DNA of 64,000 nucleotides from an uncultured Alphaproteobacteria bacterium (GCA_902621855.1 CACNNQ010000001.1:434001-498000), one strand, 5' to 3'. Shown: positions 8,624 through 18,065, counted from the stretch's first letter. Notes: a model not told the origin generated them from the sequence alone. Numbers and translations are program-made.

Positions 8624-9358
8624 TTAAATTATTCCGTCGTATATTAATTTACATCCACTCAAAAAAAGCAAAACATAAATAATATTAAAAAATAATTTTT
8701 CTGGAATTCTTTTTTGCACAAAATAACCAATTAAAACACTGATAAAAGCTAGTGGAAGTAAATAGAGAGAAATCATAAGATTTGAAGGTGCTAATAATCC
8801 AACGTAATAATAAGGAACCAATTTGACAAGATTTATAACCATAAATGCCAATGTCATTGTGCCAATAAATGAAATTTTATCTAACTTTAGAGGAAGTATA
8901 TAAAAGTTAATCGGTGGATTTCCTGCATGAATTAAAAAACTAGTATATCCAGCGACAGACGACCAAAAGTAACCTTTAACTTTGGTTGGTTTAAGTAAAT
9001 AATTATTTTTCTGAATAAATGAAACTAGAACAAAAATAATGGAAATAACACCAACCATTATTCTTATTTGATCTTCATTCGTAAATTCAAATGTTAAAGT
9101 TCCAAATAAAATACCAATTATAGATGCTGGGATTATAATTTTTAAAATACCATTAATCCACTTTTTCCAATACAAATAGATTGCTGAAAAATCCATTATA
9201 ATCAAAAGTGGCAACAAAATACCAGCAGCTTGTAAAGGACTCATCGCAAAAGACATTATAGGAACAGCTAACATTGCTATTGGACCAGGTACACCACCTT
9301 TTGATAGACCAAATACAAAAACGCCCAATGATGCAAAAATATAAAAAAATAAATCCAT
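8624..9358 (-). CDS. TauE/SafE-family membrane transporter
   Basis: A 244-residue integral membrane protein with about eight hydrophobic segments. It begins LGVFVFGLSKGGVPGP, the conserved N-terminal motif of the TauE/SafE (COG0730) family, and carries a second repeat with HAGNPPINF. Family members export sulfite, sulfoacetate or other organic anions. It starts directly at the stop of the metC-like gene, so a sulfur-related function is a reasonable inference. Confidence 0.85.
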   Translation of the reverse strand: MDLFFYIFASLGVFVFGLSKGGVPGPIAMLAVPIMSFAMSPLQAAGILLPLLIIMDFSAIYLYWKKWINGILKIIIPASIIGILFGTLTFEFTNEDQIRIMVGVISIIFVLVSFIQKNNYLLKPTKVKGYFWSSVAGYTSFLIHAGNPPINFYILPLKLDKISFIGTMTLAFMVINLVKLVPYYYVGLLAPSNLMISLYLLPLAFISVLIGYFVQKRIPEKLFFNIIYVLLFLSGCKLIYDGII

Positions 9359-10519
9359 TTAATTTAAAATTTTTAATGCATTTTTAATATCTTTTATTTG
9401 ATCATCAATGTCTTCCAATCCACAATACAATCTAATTAAAGTTCCAGTATTTCTATTTTTAAACTCTCTTTTATCTAATGGAGGAAAGGTAATCAGACTA
9501 TCAAATCCACCCCAGCTGTATCCCAATTTGAATATTTTAAGTTTATTAAAAAATTTTTCAATTTGATTTTCTGAATATTTCTTTTTCAGCATAAATGAAA
9601 ATAAGCCTGTGCTACCGGAGAAATCTCTTTTCCATATTTTATGATTTTTTGTATGCGGTAATGCTGGATGGAAAACATCAGATACAAGATCATGTCCTAA
9701 TAAATATTTTGCCATTATCAATGCATTTTTTTCAATTTCTCTCATGCGAATTTCAAGTGTTGGCAATCCTCTAATTGCTAAATAAACTTCTTCTGAACCA
9801 GGACATATTCCTAAAGTTTTTGAAGATGCTCTTATTTTTTTGGAATATTTTTTATTAGACGAAACGAAACCAATCAATACATCTGAGTGACCATTTATAT
9901 ATTTGGTTCCTGCATCTATAATAATATCAATACCTAATTTAATTGGATTACAAAATAAAGGTGAGGCCCAAGTATTATCCATAACAGTTGGTATTTTATT
10001 TTTTTTAGCAATTTTTGTAATGAAAGGTATATCAATAATATCAAAAGTTGCTGTTCCTGGTGATTCTAAATAAATTAGCTTTGTTTTACTGTTAATTAAT
10101 TTTTGAAAATTATTAATATTCTTTGTTGGATGAAAATATCTTATTTTAACATTATATTGTTTAAGGATTTTTTCACAAAAAGTTCTAGTAGGACTATAAA
10201 CACTATCATTTATTAAAACCTCATCACCAGATTTTAAAAAGGTAAAAAAAGGAATAACTATAGAGGCCAATCCTGATGGTGATAGTACTGTATCATTGCA
10301 GTTATATAAAAAAGAAATACTGTCTTCTAACTGTTTATGAAATGGATTTTTATTTATTCCATAAAATGTTGTTCTATCGTCAAAATTTTTAATATCGTTT
10401 AAGTAATCTTTAAATGTATTAAAAATCATTGTAGAGCCTTTATAGGTACCAGGGTTTATAAATCCTTTTTGCTTGAGAGGATTTCTACCTATTTTGGTTA
10501 ATTTTGTTTTTATTTTCAT
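9359..10519 (-). CDS. metC: Cystathionine beta-lyase-like PLP enzyme
   Basis: A 386-residue Cys/Met-metabolism PLP enzyme. The PLP lysine is in GTKYINGHSDV, with the aspartate in PTVMDNTWASP; the C-terminal YSWGGFDSLI matches cystathionine beta-lyases (MetC), which make homocysteine from cystathionine. The ATG at 10519 is preferred to an in-frame TTG six bases earlier. It is separate from the cysE-cysK-metB-like operon at 47-49.8 kb, whose last gene would supply its substrate. Confidence 0.82.
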   Translation of the reverse strand: MKIKTKLTKIGRNPLKQKGFINPGTYKGSTMIFNTFKDYLNDIKNFDDRTTFYGINKNPFHKQLEDSISFLYNCNDTVLSPSGLASIVIPFFTFLKSGDEVLINDSVYSPTRTFCEKILKQYNVKIRYFHPTKNINNFQKLINSKTKLIYLESPGTATFDIIDIPFITKIAKKNKIPTVMDNTWASPLFCNPIKLGIDIIIDAGTKYINGHSDVLIGFVSSNKKYSKKIRASSKTLGICPGSEEVYLAIRGLPTLEIRMREIEKNALIMAKYLLGHDLVSDVFHPALPHTKNHKIWKRDFSGSTGLFSFMLKKKYSENQIEKFFNKLKIFKLGYSWGGFDSLITFPPLDKREFKNRNTGTLIRLYCGLEDIDDQIKDIKNALKILN

Positions 10520-10597
10520 AATCAACTAAATATTGTATAAGCCAAAATCTTTATACACAAATTGTAGTAGGCAATTTTAAGCTTATAAAATCTATTA

Positions 10598-10626
10598 TTG
10601 GGATTAACTTATTAATTTGTTATAGG
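10598..10626 (+). promoter_or_regulatory. Possible sigma-70 promoter of aapJ
   Basis: TTGGGA, 17 bases, then TATAGG preceded by TG (extended -10). Each hexamer matches the consensus at four of six positions. It lies about 55 bases before the aapJ start and fits a strongly expressed transporter gene, but AT-rich DNA gives many chance matches. Confidence 0.35.
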
Positions 10627-10649
10627 GAAGCAATCTTTGAAAAAAGATA

Positions 10650-10667
10650 TTTAAATAATTATTTAAA
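10650..10667. repeat. Perfect 18-bp palindrome before the aapJ ribosome-binding site
   Basis: TTTAAATAATTATTTAAA reads the same on both strands and ends one base before the ribosome-binding sequence CGGAGAA. It could be an operator or an RNA hairpin next to the initiation site. A palindrome of this length is expected about once by chance in a window of this composition, so the call rests on its position. Confidence 0.3.
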
Positions 10668-10680
10668 CGGAGAAAATAAT

Positions 10681-11685
10681 ATGAAAAAACTATTATCTAT
10701 CTTTGCGGTTGTAGCGTTTGCTTTTTCAGCACATGCTGGAACTCTTGATGATGTCAAAAATAGAGGTTTTCTAAAATGTGGAGTAACAACTGGTCTTGCT
10801 GGTTTTGCTGCTCCAGATGATAGCGGTGAATGGGCTGGTTTAGATGCAGATATGTGTCGTGCAGTTGCTGTAGCTGTTTTTGGAGACCGTTCAAAAGTAG
10901 AATTTATTACTACTACTGGTAAATCTCGTTTTCCTACATTAGCTTCTGGTGAAGTTGATATGTTAGCGAGAAATACAACTTGGACAATTAGCCGTGATGT
11001 TAATCTTGGTTTTGAGTTCGTAGGTGTAAATTTCTACGATGGACAAGGTTTCATGGTTCCATCTGCTCTTGGTGTATCAAGTGCAACTGAGCTTGATGGA
11101 GCTACTGTATGTATTCAAACTGGTACAACTACAGAGTTAAACCTTGCTGACTTCTTTAGATTAAATGGAATTAGCTATGAAGCGCTTCCAATTGAAACTA
11201 ATGATGAAGGTAAAGAAAACTTATTTGCTGGAAGATGTGATGTATACACAACTGATGCTTCAGGTCTTTCTTCAACAAGAGCTGCTGCTTCAAATCCAGA
11301 TAAATGGAAAGTTTTACCAGAAATTATTTCAAAAGAACCACTTGGTCCACTTGTAAGACATGGTGATCACCAGTGGGGTGACGTAGTTCGTTGGTCTTTA
11401 AATGCAATGATTATTGCTGAAGAACTAGGAGTTACATCTGAAAACGTTGATGCTCAAATGAGCTCTAATGTTCCTGAAGTACTAAGACTTCTTGGTGTAG
11501 AGGGTAATTATGGAGAAATGCTTGAACTAAGTAATGATTGGGCTTACCAAATTATTAAACAAATTGGTAACTACTCCGAATCTTACGAAGCAAACGTAGG
11601 TCCAGACACACCTCTAGAAATAGCAAGAGGTTTAAATGCTCTATGGACTCAAGGTGGTATTTTATACGCACCTCCATTCAGATAA
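10681..11685 (+). CDS. aapJ: General L-amino-acid ABC transporter, periplasmic binding protein
   Basis: A 334-residue family 3 solute-binding protein. The signal peptide MKKLLSIFAVVAFAFSAHA probably ends after residue 19. The mature N-terminus GTLDDVKNRGFLKCGVTTG and the segment WAGLDADMCRAVAVAVFGD are typical of AapJ. The binding protein delivers many amino acids to AapQM. Codons here are richer in G and C and more biased than in neighbouring genes, which fits high expression. A clear ribosome-binding site (CGGAGAA) precedes it and a hairpin terminator follows it. Confidence 0.95.
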   Translation: MKKLLSIFAVVAFAFSAHAGTLDDVKNRGFLKCGVTTGLAGFAAPDDSGEWAGLDADMCRAVAVAVFGDRSKVEFITTTGKSRFPTLASGEVDMLARNTTWTISRDVNLGFEFVGVNFYDGQGFMVPSALGVSSATELDGATVCIQTGTTTELNLADFFRLNGISYEALPIETNDEGKENLFAGRCDVYTTDASGLSSTRAAASNPDKWKVLPEIISKEPLGPLVRHGDHQWGDVVRWSLNAMIIAEELGVTSENVDAQMSSNVPEVLRLLGVEGNYGEMLELSNDWAYQIIKQIGNYSESYEANVGPDTPLEIARGLNALWTQGGILYAPPFR

Positions 11686-11704
11686 TCTTAATTAAATTTT
11701 AAAC

Positions 11705-11731
11705 GGGGGGTTTTAAACCCCCCATTTTTTT
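11705..11731 (+). terminator. Intercistronic hairpin between aapJ and aapQ
   Basis: Six G residues followed by TTTTAAA and six C residues form a very stable stem, followed by ATTTTTTTTG. It is placed 20 bases after the aapJ stop and 15 bases before the aapQ ATG. It most likely makes an abundant monocistronic aapJ mRNA and lets a minority of transcripts read into aapQMP. Confidence 0.85.
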
Positions 11732-11745
11732 TGTATATACTAATA

Positions 11746-12909
11746 ATGCGATCTAACTTAGGTTTCTTTTCTGATGAAAAATTTAGATCCATTTTTTTCC
11801 AAACATTAGTTGTAGGTTTATTTGCTTTAGGTTTATTGTTTGTAATTAGTACAACTTCTTACAACTTAGAAAAAAGAAATATTGCAACTGGTTGGAGTTT
11901 TCTTCAAAATCCAGCTGGCTTTGATATAAGTTTTTCACCTTTTATAGAATTCAAATCTACTGACACTCACTTAAAAGTTTATTTTGTTGGTGTTTTAAAT
12001 ACTCTTTTAGTTTCTGTTACAGGATGTATAGCAGCAACAATTTTAGGTTTTATATTGGGTATAATAAGGCTATCTTCAAATTGGTTGTTAAGTCGACTAG
12101 TTTATGTTTACGTTGAGTTTTCAAGAAATGTTCCTTTACTTCTTCAAATAATTTTATGGTATAGCATTTTAATTCAATTACCTCGTGTAAAGCAATCACT
12201 TCAATTTCTTGATGTATTTTATATTTCAAACAGAGGATTGTATTCTCCAAGACCAATATTTGAAAGCGGATTTTCATATGTATCTATTGCAATTGTTTTA
12301 GCTTTAATTTCAAGTTTCTTAATAAATAGATGGGCAAAAAAAAGACAAGATAATACAGGTCAACAATTTCCAGTATTTTCAAGTTCAATTGGATTAATAT
12401 TTATTATTCCATTAATTTTATTTTTTATTCTTGGTTCACCTTTGTCTTTTGAGCATCCAGAATTAAAAGGTTTTAACTTTAAAGGCGGTCTAGTTATTAG
12501 ACCAGAATTTATAGCAATGTTTTTAGCATTATCAATTTACACTGCAGCCTTCATTTCTGAAATTGTTAGAGCAGGTATAATGTCTGTCTCAAAAGGACAA
12601 AGAGAGGCATCTGCTGCTATAGGTTTAAAACAAACATGGATAATGAGACTAATCATTATACCTCAAGCTCTCAGAGTAATTGTTCCTCCACTAACAAGTC
12701 AGTATCTAAACTTAACAAAAAATTCTTCTTTAGGAATTGCTGTTGGATATGCAGACCTTGTTCATGGTTTTGGAGGAATAAGTTTAAATCAAACTGGTCA
12801 AGCTATTGAATGTATGGCAATTGTTATGGCAACTTATTTGTCAATTAGTCTTACAATATCTTTCTTTATGAACATTTATAATAGAAGTATACAATTTAAG
12901 GAAAAGTAA
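11746..12909 (+). CDS. aapQ: Amino-acid ABC transporter permease AapQ
   Basis: A 387-residue inner-membrane permease of the histidine/glutamate type with about eight hydrophobic stretches. The EAA loop that contacts the ATPase is visible as REASAAIGLKQTWIMRLIII. The ATG at 11746 is chosen because an in-frame TTG upstream lies inside the terminator T-run. The sizes and order (J, Q, M, P) are those of the general amino-acid permease of alphaproteobacteria. The stop overlaps the aapM ATG. Confidence 0.93.
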   Translation: MRSNLGFFSDEKFRSIFFQTLVVGLFALGLLFVISTTSYNLEKRNIATGWSFLQNPAGFDISFSPFIEFKSTDTHLKVYFVGVLNTLLVSVTGCIAATILGFILGIIRLSSNWLLSRLVYVYVEFSRNVPLLLQIILWYSILIQLPRVKQSLQFLDVFYISNRGLYSPRPIFESGFSYVSIAIVLALISSFLINRWAKKRQDNTGQQFPVFSSSIGLIFIIPLILFFILGSPLSFEHPELKGFNFKGGLVIRPEFIAMFLALSIYTAAFISEIVRAGIMSVSKGQREASAAIGLKQTWIMRLIIIPQALRVIVPPLTSQYLNLTKNSSLGIAVGYADLVHGFGGISLNQTGQAIECMAIVMATYLSISLTISFFMNIYNRSIQFKEK

Positions 12910-14042
12910 TGAATGAAATGAATGAAGTTAGAAAACCACCAGTAGCAACAACAGGTATTATTGGTTGGTTAAGAATAAATTTATTCTTCAATTGGACAAA
13001 CTCATTAATAACTTTATTTGTTATTTATTGTTTGTATCAGTTTATTCCCTGGATCTTAGATTGGACAATATTTTCAGCTGACTTTAAATATAATTATCTC
13101 GGTGAGCAAATTACAAATCAAGAAATGTGTTCACGAAATTTAGATCCTGAAAATGGTGGAGCGTGTTGGGCAGTTATATATGTAAGGTTTTATCAATTTA
13201 TTTATGGATTTTATCCAAAGGTCGAAGTTTGGAGGGTTAATGTAGCTTATGCAATGTTAGCTTTAGCACTGCTTCCACTTTTGTATGCAAAGCTTCCATA
13301 TAGAAAGTACTTCTTATATTTTACATATATCTTTCCTGTTATTGCTTATTTTTTACTTAATGGCGGATTGGGTTTTACTGAAGTCTCTACAAATAAATGG
13401 GGCGGTCTTTTAGTAACACTCGTCTTAGGCTGTACTGGAATTGCATTAGCTTTTCCTATTGGGATTATGTTGGCATTAGGCCGCAGATCTAAATTACCCG
13501 TTATAAGCATGATGTGTACCTTGTTTATTGAGTTTATCAGAGGCGTTCCTCTTATTACTTTATTATTTTTTGGAATGGTAATGCTTCCTCTATTTTTACC
13601 TGAAGGAATCGATATGGATGGTTTGGTAAGGGTACTTGTTGCTGTTACATTATTTCAGTCAGCTTATATGGCAGAGGTTATAAGAGGAGGATTACAGGCT
13701 ATACCTCCTGGTCAATATGAAGCTGCTAAATCTCTTGGAATGTCTTATTGGAGAATGAATTTATTGATTATTCTTCCTCAAGCAATTAGAATTTCCATAC
13801 CACCAATTGTCAACACATCTATTGGTTTATTTAAGGATACAACGTTGGTTATTATTGTAGGAATATTAGATTTATTAGGTATTGGAAGAGGTACTTTAGC
13901 AGATACCAATTGGTTAGGTTTATCTTATGAAATTTACTTTTTTGTTAGTTTAGTATTTTTTATATTCACATTTGGAATGTCCAGATACAGTTTGTATTTG
14001 GAAAAGAAATTAAAAACAGGTATTAATATGGGGGCTGATTAA
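12909..14042 (+). CDS. aapM: Amino-acid ABC transporter permease AapM
   Basis: A 377-residue permease partner of AapQ. It has a long N-terminal region with two early membrane spans and a periplasmic loop, then the conserved permease core with [16 protein letters not shown] and the EAA loop [19 protein letters not shown]. It follows aapQ with a one-base overlap and precedes aapP by one base. Confidence 0.93.
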   Translation: MNEMNEVRKPPVATTGIIGWLRINLFFNWTNSLITLFVIYCLYQFIPWILDWTIFSADFKYNYLGEQITNQEMCSRNLDPENGGACWAVIYVRFYQFIYGFYPKVEVWRVNVAYAMLALALLPLLYAKLPYRKYFLYFTYIFPVIAYFLLNGGLGFTEVSTNKWGGLLVTLVLGCTGIALAFPIGIMLALGRRSKLPVISMMCTLFIEFIRGVPLITLLFFGMVMLPLFLPEGIDMDGLVRVLVAVTLFQSAYMAEVIRGGLQAIPPGQYEAAKSLGMSYWRMNLLIILPQAIRISIPPIVNTSIGLFKDTTLVIIVGILDLLGIGRGTLADTNWLGLSYEIYFFVSLVFFIFTFGMSRYSLYLEKKLKTGINMGAD

Positions 14043-14043
14043 A

Positions 14044-14787
14044 ATGAGTGAAGAATCGATAATTTCATTAAAAAATGTAAACAAGTGGTTTGGAGATTTT
14101 CATGTATTACAAGATGTAAATCTTGAAGTTAAGAAAAAAGAAAGAATTGTAGTTTGTGGTCCTTCTGGCTCTGGAAAATCTACAATGATCAGATGTATTA
14201 ATAGATTAGAAGAACATCAAGAGGGTTCAATAGTTGTTGATGGAATTGAGTTAACTGGAAATTTAAAAAATATTGATAATGTTAGGAAAGAAGTTGGAAT
14301 GGTATTTCAACAATTTAATCTATTTCCCCATTTATCTGTAAAAGAAAATATAACGTTAGCTCCAATTTGGGTAAAAAAAATGCCAAAAGCAGAAGCCGAA
14401 GAGCTTGCTATGAGGCAGTTAGAAATAGTTAAAATTCCTGAACAAGCCAATAAGTATCCCGGTCAATTATCTGGTGGTCAACAACAAAGAGTGGCAATTG
14501 CTAGATCTCTGGCAATGAACCCTAACATAATGCTTTTTGATGAACCAACTTCAGCTTTAGATCCCGAAATGATTAAAGAAGTTTTAGATGTTATGGTTGA
14601 TTTGGCCAATGGTGGAATGACCATGATTGTTGTTACTCATGAAATGGGTTTTGCTAAAACAGTTGCTGATAGAATGGTTTTTATGGATGAAGGAAAAATT
14701 GTTGAGGAAGCTAGCCCAGATAAGTTTTTTAATAATCCAGAGAGTGATCGTACAAAATTATTTTTAAGTCAGATTCTTCATCAGTAA
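14044..14787 (+). CDS. aapP: Amino-acid ABC transporter ATP-binding protein
   Basis: A 247-residue ATPase with Walker [11 protein letters not shown]-loop [11 protein letters not shown], signature LSGGQQQR, Walker [13 protein letters not shown] and the switch histidine in VVTHEMGFA. It powers amino-acid uptake by AapQM. It ends the aap transcript; the reverse-strand AlaX-like gene converges just beyond the stop. Confidence 0.96.
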   Translation: MSEESIISLKNVNKWFGDFHVLQDVNLEVKKKERIVVCGPSGSGKSTMIRCINRLEEHQEGSIVVDGIELTGNLKNIDNVRKEVGMVFQQFNLFPHLSVKENITLAPIWVKKMPKAEAEELAMRQLEIVKIPEQANKYPGQLSGGQQQRVAIARSLAMNPNIMLFDEPTSALDPEMIKEVLDVMVDLANGGMTMIVVTHEMGFAKTVADRMVFMDEGKIVEEASPDKFFNNPESDRTKLFLSQILHQ

Positions 14788-14788
14788 T

Positions 14789-15490
14789 TTAAGAAGATAA
14801 CAATAAATTAACTCTTCTATTCATTTTACCTTTGTTTTCTATTTTGCCGATTTGAATTTTACCAATCTCATTAGTTGATTTCACATGTGTACCACCACAA
14901 GGTTGTAAATCAATATCACCAATTCTAATTAATCTTATTTTACCATCTACTTGTGGAGGTTTTACTGACATAGTTCTGACTAGTTCAGGTTTTTCTTCTA
15001 ATATACTACTTTCAATTACTTCACTAGTAACGGTATGATTATCTTCAACTAACAAATTTATTTTTTCTTCCAATTCTTCTTTATTTATTTGTTTATCTGG
15101 ATCATTAAAATCTAATCGACTTTTTTCATAACCAATTTGACCACCAGTTACTCCTAAAGGGACTATAGAACACAACAAGTGCAGTGCAGTATGCATTCTC
15201 ATATGCTTGTATCGTAAATCCCAATTTATTTTTCCAATTATATCAACATTCTCTTCAAGATCTTTGAGATCATCTACAATATTTATTATTTTATTATTCT
15301 CTTTAATAGTATCTAAAACTTGTATTTTTATACTTTCAGCTTCTATTGCACCTGTGTCCCCAGGTTGACCACCACTTTTTGCATAAAATGCTGTCTTATC
15401 TAACTCAATACGATTTTCTTCTTTCACAATACCTATAATTTTTGCTTTAAATTCTTTAAGGTATGCATCATCTTCGAATAATTTTGTCAT
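14789..15490 (-). CDS. Alanyl-tRNA editing protein (AlaX-like)
   Basis: A 233-residue free-standing editing domain related to the second domain of alanyl-tRNA synthetase. Zinc ligands appear as HMRMHTALH and CGGTHVKS, the usual HxxxH and CxxxH pairs. It probably removes serine (or glycine) wrongly attached to tRNA-Ala. The N-terminal YAKSGGQPGDTG segment is typical. Its start faces the umuD promoter region, so the 139-base gap likely holds two divergent promoters. Confidence 0.9.
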   Translation of the reverse strand: MTKLFEDDAYLKEFKAKIIGIVKEENRIELDKTAFYAKSGGQPGDTGAIEAESIKIQVLDTIKENNKIINIVDDLKDLEENVDIIGKINWDLRYKHMRMHTALHLLCSIVPLGVTGGQIGYEKSRLDFNDPDKQINKEELEEKINLLVEDNHTVTSEVIESSILEEKPELVRTMSVKPPQVDGKIRLIRIGDIDLQPCGGTHVKSTNEIGKIQIGKIENKGKMNRRVNLLLSS

Positions 15491-15523
15491 AGCGTTTTTT
15501 AACAGTATTTTAAAAATATTATA

Positions 15524-15551
15524 TTGACTTTTTTCTCATTCTGAATAAATT
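15524..15551 (+). promoter_or_regulatory. Probable umuDC promoter
   Basis: TTGACT (5 of 6 bases of the -35 consensus), 16 bases, then TAAATT (4 of 6). A LexA-type box begins two bases after the -10 element, where a repressor would block the start site. Confidence 0.5.
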
Positions 15552-15552
15552 A

Positions 15553-15567
15553 GAACAAAAGTAGAAC
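15553..15567 (+). promoter_or_regulatory. LexA (SOS) box, alphaproteobacterial type
   Basis: GAAC, seven bases (aaaagta), GAAC: the direct-repeat operator GAAC-N7-GAAC recognised by LexA in alphaproteobacteria. It lies 62 bases before umuD and next to a plausible -10 element. Location upstream of an SOS mutagenesis operon makes chance occurrence unlikely. Confidence 0.85.
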
Positions 15568-15629
15568 AAATAATTTTATAAATAATATAATTATTATTTA
15601 TCAATTATTTAAATATTTTTTCTAATATT

Positions 15630-16067
15630 ATGTCTAAAAAAATAGAAAATTTAATATTTAAAGCTGAATCCAAAGGAGATCTCATAACACCTTATTTTCT
15701 AGATACAGTATCTGCAGGTTTTCCATCTCCAGCTACTGATTATATGGAAAACAAACTTGATCTTAATGAATATTTGGTTCAACGTCCAACAGCAACCTAT
15801 ATCGTTAAAGCTAATGGCCCTTCTATGACCGATGCAGGCATATTATCAGGTGATTTACTTATTGTTGATAGAAGTATTACTCCTCGTAACGATAATATTG
15901 TCATAGCCTCCATCTTTGGTGATCTAACAGTTAAAAAGTTGAAAAAGAAAGATCAGTCATTATTTTTAATTTCCGCCAACAGTGAGTATCCTAGTATTCA
16001 AGTTAAAGAAGAAATGGAGTGTTTTATATGGGGGGTAGTGACGTATGTCATACACAAAACTACTTAG
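15630..16067 (+). CDS. umuD: UmuD-like LexA-superfamily protease, polymerase V subunit
   Basis: A 145-residue S24-family protein. The self-cleavage site is Ala29-Gly30 in SAGFPSP, the nucleophile Ser65 in GPSMTDAG, and the general base Lys102 in LTVKKL, all in UmuD positions. After SOS induction RecA filaments trigger cleavage and the product activates UmuC. The gene overlaps umuC by 23 bases, so the two are co-translated. The LexA box upstream predicts DNA-damage induction. Confidence 0.93.
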   Translation: MSKKIENLIFKAESKGDLITPYFLDTVSAGFPSPATDYMENKLDLNEYLVQRPTATYIVKANGPSMTDAGILSGDLLIVDRSITPRNDNIVIASIFGDLTVKKLKKKDQSLFLISANSEYPSIQVKEEMECFIWGVVTYVIHKTT

Positions 16068-17349
16068 TAGAAATCATAACTCAGTAAATCAATCTATAGC
16101 ATTGATAGATTGCAATAATTTTTATGCATCATGTGAAAGAATATTTAACCCAAAACTTATAGGAAAACCGATTGTTGTACTTTCAAATAATGATGGTTGT
16201 ATCATTGCACGATCAAAAGAAGCAAAAAAGTTAGGAATAAAAATGGGCGAACCATATTTTAAGGCAAAAAGTATTATTGAAAAAAATGATGTTAAAGTTT
16301 TCTCATCTAATTATTCTTTGTATGGCGATATTTCTCAGAGAGTAATGGAGACTTTATCAAGTTTTTCATCAGAGGTTGAAATATATTCAATAGATGAAGC
16401 TTTTTTAGGTCTAAATGGTTTTGAAAACTATGAGTTAGATACTTATTGTAGATATATTAGAAAAATAATTAAGAAGTGGGTCGGTATCCCAGTTAGTATT
16501 GGAGTAGGCCCAACAAAAACACTATCAAAAATAGCTAATCATTTAGCAAAAAAACAACCAGACTATAAAGGTGTGTGCATACTAAAAAATAAAATAGAGA
16601 TAAAAAAAGCATTAGAATTAACATCCATTGAAGAAGTATGGGGCATTGGAAGAAGATTATCTCTTTTCCTGAAAAAATATAATATTCATAATGCCTATCA
16701 ATTTTCACAAATGGACAGAGGATGGATAAGAAAAAATATGGGTGTAGTGGGAGAGAAGACATACCTAGAATTAAATAGTGTATCGTGTTTAGAACTTGAT
16801 TTGGTTCCAAGTGATAAACAAAGTTGTTGTGTCTCAAGATCATTTAGTCAGCCAATAGAAAAATTATTTGATTTGGAGGAATCAATATCAACTTATGGAT
16901 CAAGAGTATCAGAGAAGATAAGGGAAGAGGGGTTAGTGGCTGAGTCGATGAGTGTTTTTGTTTTAACAAATCATTTTAATAGAAGAGAGAAACAATATTC
17001 GAATTCAATAAAACTACACTTACCTTTTCCAACAAATAATAGCATAAAAATTGTTAAAAGAGCTCTTGAAGGAATTAGAAAAATATACCGACCAGGATTT
17101 CGTTATAAAAAAGCTGGAATTATATTATACGGTCTTAGCAGACACAATGTAACTAGAGGATTGCTTGATTATGACCGTGATACATCGGATAGAATAATGA
17201 ATACTATTGACAATATTAATTCTAGATATGGAAGTTCAACGTTAAAGATAGCTTCTGAGGGTATAGAAAAAATATGGAAGATGAAAAGAGAGAATGTATC
17301 TCCGTGTTATACAACAAGATTTGAAGAGTTAGTCGAAGTGAAATCTTAA
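16045..17349 (+). CDS. umuC: Y-family DNA polymerase UmuC (polymerase V)
   Basis: A 434-residue translesion polymerase. The catalytic motifs are LIDCNNFYASCERIF with the first aspartate and IYSIDEAFL with the Asp-Glu pair. IGVGPTKTLSKIANHLAKK and the helix-hairpin-helix region SIEEVWGIGRRL follow. Length is close to the Escherichia coli protein (422). It bypasses DNA lesions, for example those made by sunlight, at the cost of mutations. Its tail overlaps the convergent small secreted-protein gene by four bases. Confidence 0.95.
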   Translation: MSYTKLLSRNHNSVNQSIALIDCNNFYASCERIFNPKLIGKPIVVLSNNDGCIIARSKEAKKLGIKMGEPYFKAKSIIEKNDVKVFSSNYSLYGDISQRVMETLSSFSSEVEIYSIDEAFLGLNGFENYELDTYCRYIRKIIKKWVGIPVSIGVGPTKTLSKIANHLAKKQPDYKGVCILKNKIEIKKALELTSIEEVWGIGRRLSLFLKKYNIHNAYQFSQMDRGWIRKNMGVVGEKTYLELNSVSCLELDLVPSDKQSCCVSRSFSQPIEKLFDLEESISTYGSRVSEKIREEGLVAESMSVFVLTNHFNRREKQYSNSIKLHLPFPTNNSIKIVKRALEGIRKIYRPGFRYKKAGIILYGLSRHNVTRGLLDYDRDTSDRIMNTIDNINSRYGSSTLKIASEGIEKIWKMKRENVSPCYTTRFEELVEVKS

Positions 17350-17693
17350 TCTAAAATACAATTAGTCATATCAAAAGATTTACTAGATAAATATTTGATA
17401 CGTTCTTCTAATTTTCTTTTATTAACTTTTTTATATCTAGTGTAAGGACCTTTTTTCATATCAAGGTTTTCTTCATTTATAGATAAAAAGAGACAAGTAT
17501 GATTATAAATAAGCTCATCGGGAGATTGATCAGTTACAGCACCTTCACCTCGGTTATATGATCCCCAAAGATCAAATTTATCTTCATCAGTTAGATACAA
17601 TCCAAATTGAGAATATTCTTTTGAAAATGAAGCCATTGAAATAAGAAGAATGAATAATAAAATTAAAGGAATTGATGTTATTTTATTGATCAT
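17346..17693 (-). CDS. Small secreted protein of unknown function
   Basis: A 115-residue protein with an N-terminal signal peptide: Asn/Lys, then ITSIPLILLFILLISMASFS, then KEYSQFGLYLT. The mature part is about 90 residues and contains two cysteines (NHTCLF and MTNCILD), which could form a disulfide in the periplasm. I do not recognise a family. It lies between umuC (convergent) and two reverse-strand tRNAs. Confidence 0.6.
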   Translation of the reverse strand: MINKITSIPLILLFILLISMASFSKEYSQFGLYLTDEDKFDLWGSYNRGEGAVTDQSPDELIYNHTCLFLSINEENLDMKKGPYTRYKKVNKRKLEERIKYLSSKSFDMTNCILD

Positions 17694-17749
17694 ATAACCA
17701 CTATATATAAAAATTAAGTAACTAAAATATTAAAAATAAATAGTTAAGT

Positions 17750-17824
17750 TGGCTCCCCGGGCCGGGCTCGAACCAGCGACCGATCGGTTAACAGCCGATT
17801 GCTCTACCACTGAGCTACCGAGGA
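17750..17824 (-). tRNA. tRNA-Asn (anticodon GTT)
   Basis: On the reverse strand acceptor TCCTCGG pairs with CCGGGGA. The anticodon stem ATCGG/CCGAT carries loop CTGTTAA, anticodon GTT. The T-arm GCTGG/CCGGC carries TTCGAGC, and G plus an encoded CCA close the molecule. It is the partner of the tRNA-Cys gene 47 bases away on the same strand. Confidence 0.96.
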
Positions 17825-17871
17825 ACACAATTTTGTTGATAATAAAAAAAAATGAAAAAACAAGAGAAAAC

Positions 17872-17945
17872 TGGAGGCTCGGAGCGGAATCGAACCGCTG
17901 TGCAAGGCTTTGCAGGCCCCTACATAACCACTCTGCCACCGAGCC
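17872..17945 (-). tRNA. tRNA-Cys (anticodon GCA)
   Basis: On the reverse strand acceptor GGCTCGG pairs with CCGAGCC. The anticodon arm GGGGC/GCCTT (two G-T pairs) carries loop CTGCAAA, anticodon GCA. T is the discriminator base, as usual for tRNA-Cys, and the 3' CCA is encoded. It lies upstream of tRNA-Asn and the two are probably co-transcribed. The rest of the 17694-18065 gap holds only AT-rich DNA with the start region of the next gene. Confidence 0.95.
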
Positions 17946-18065
17946 TCTAAAAAAGACTATTATTATACTATTTCTTATTAATTAATGAAAAAAAATTCTA
18001 AAGATTATTAATAAAATTTAAATAATTGATTATATAATATGTTTATATAAAGCATCCTTTGAGAA

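Noticed and set aside
10526..10680. A SAM-type riboswitch between the metC-like gene and aapJ
   Set aside because: No conserved riboswitch core was found on either strand; only a promoter-like element and a palindrome.
17749..17985. ORFs on both strands across the tRNA-Asn and tRNA-Cys genes
   Set aside because: They translate tRNA sequence and have no ribosome-binding site or family pattern.
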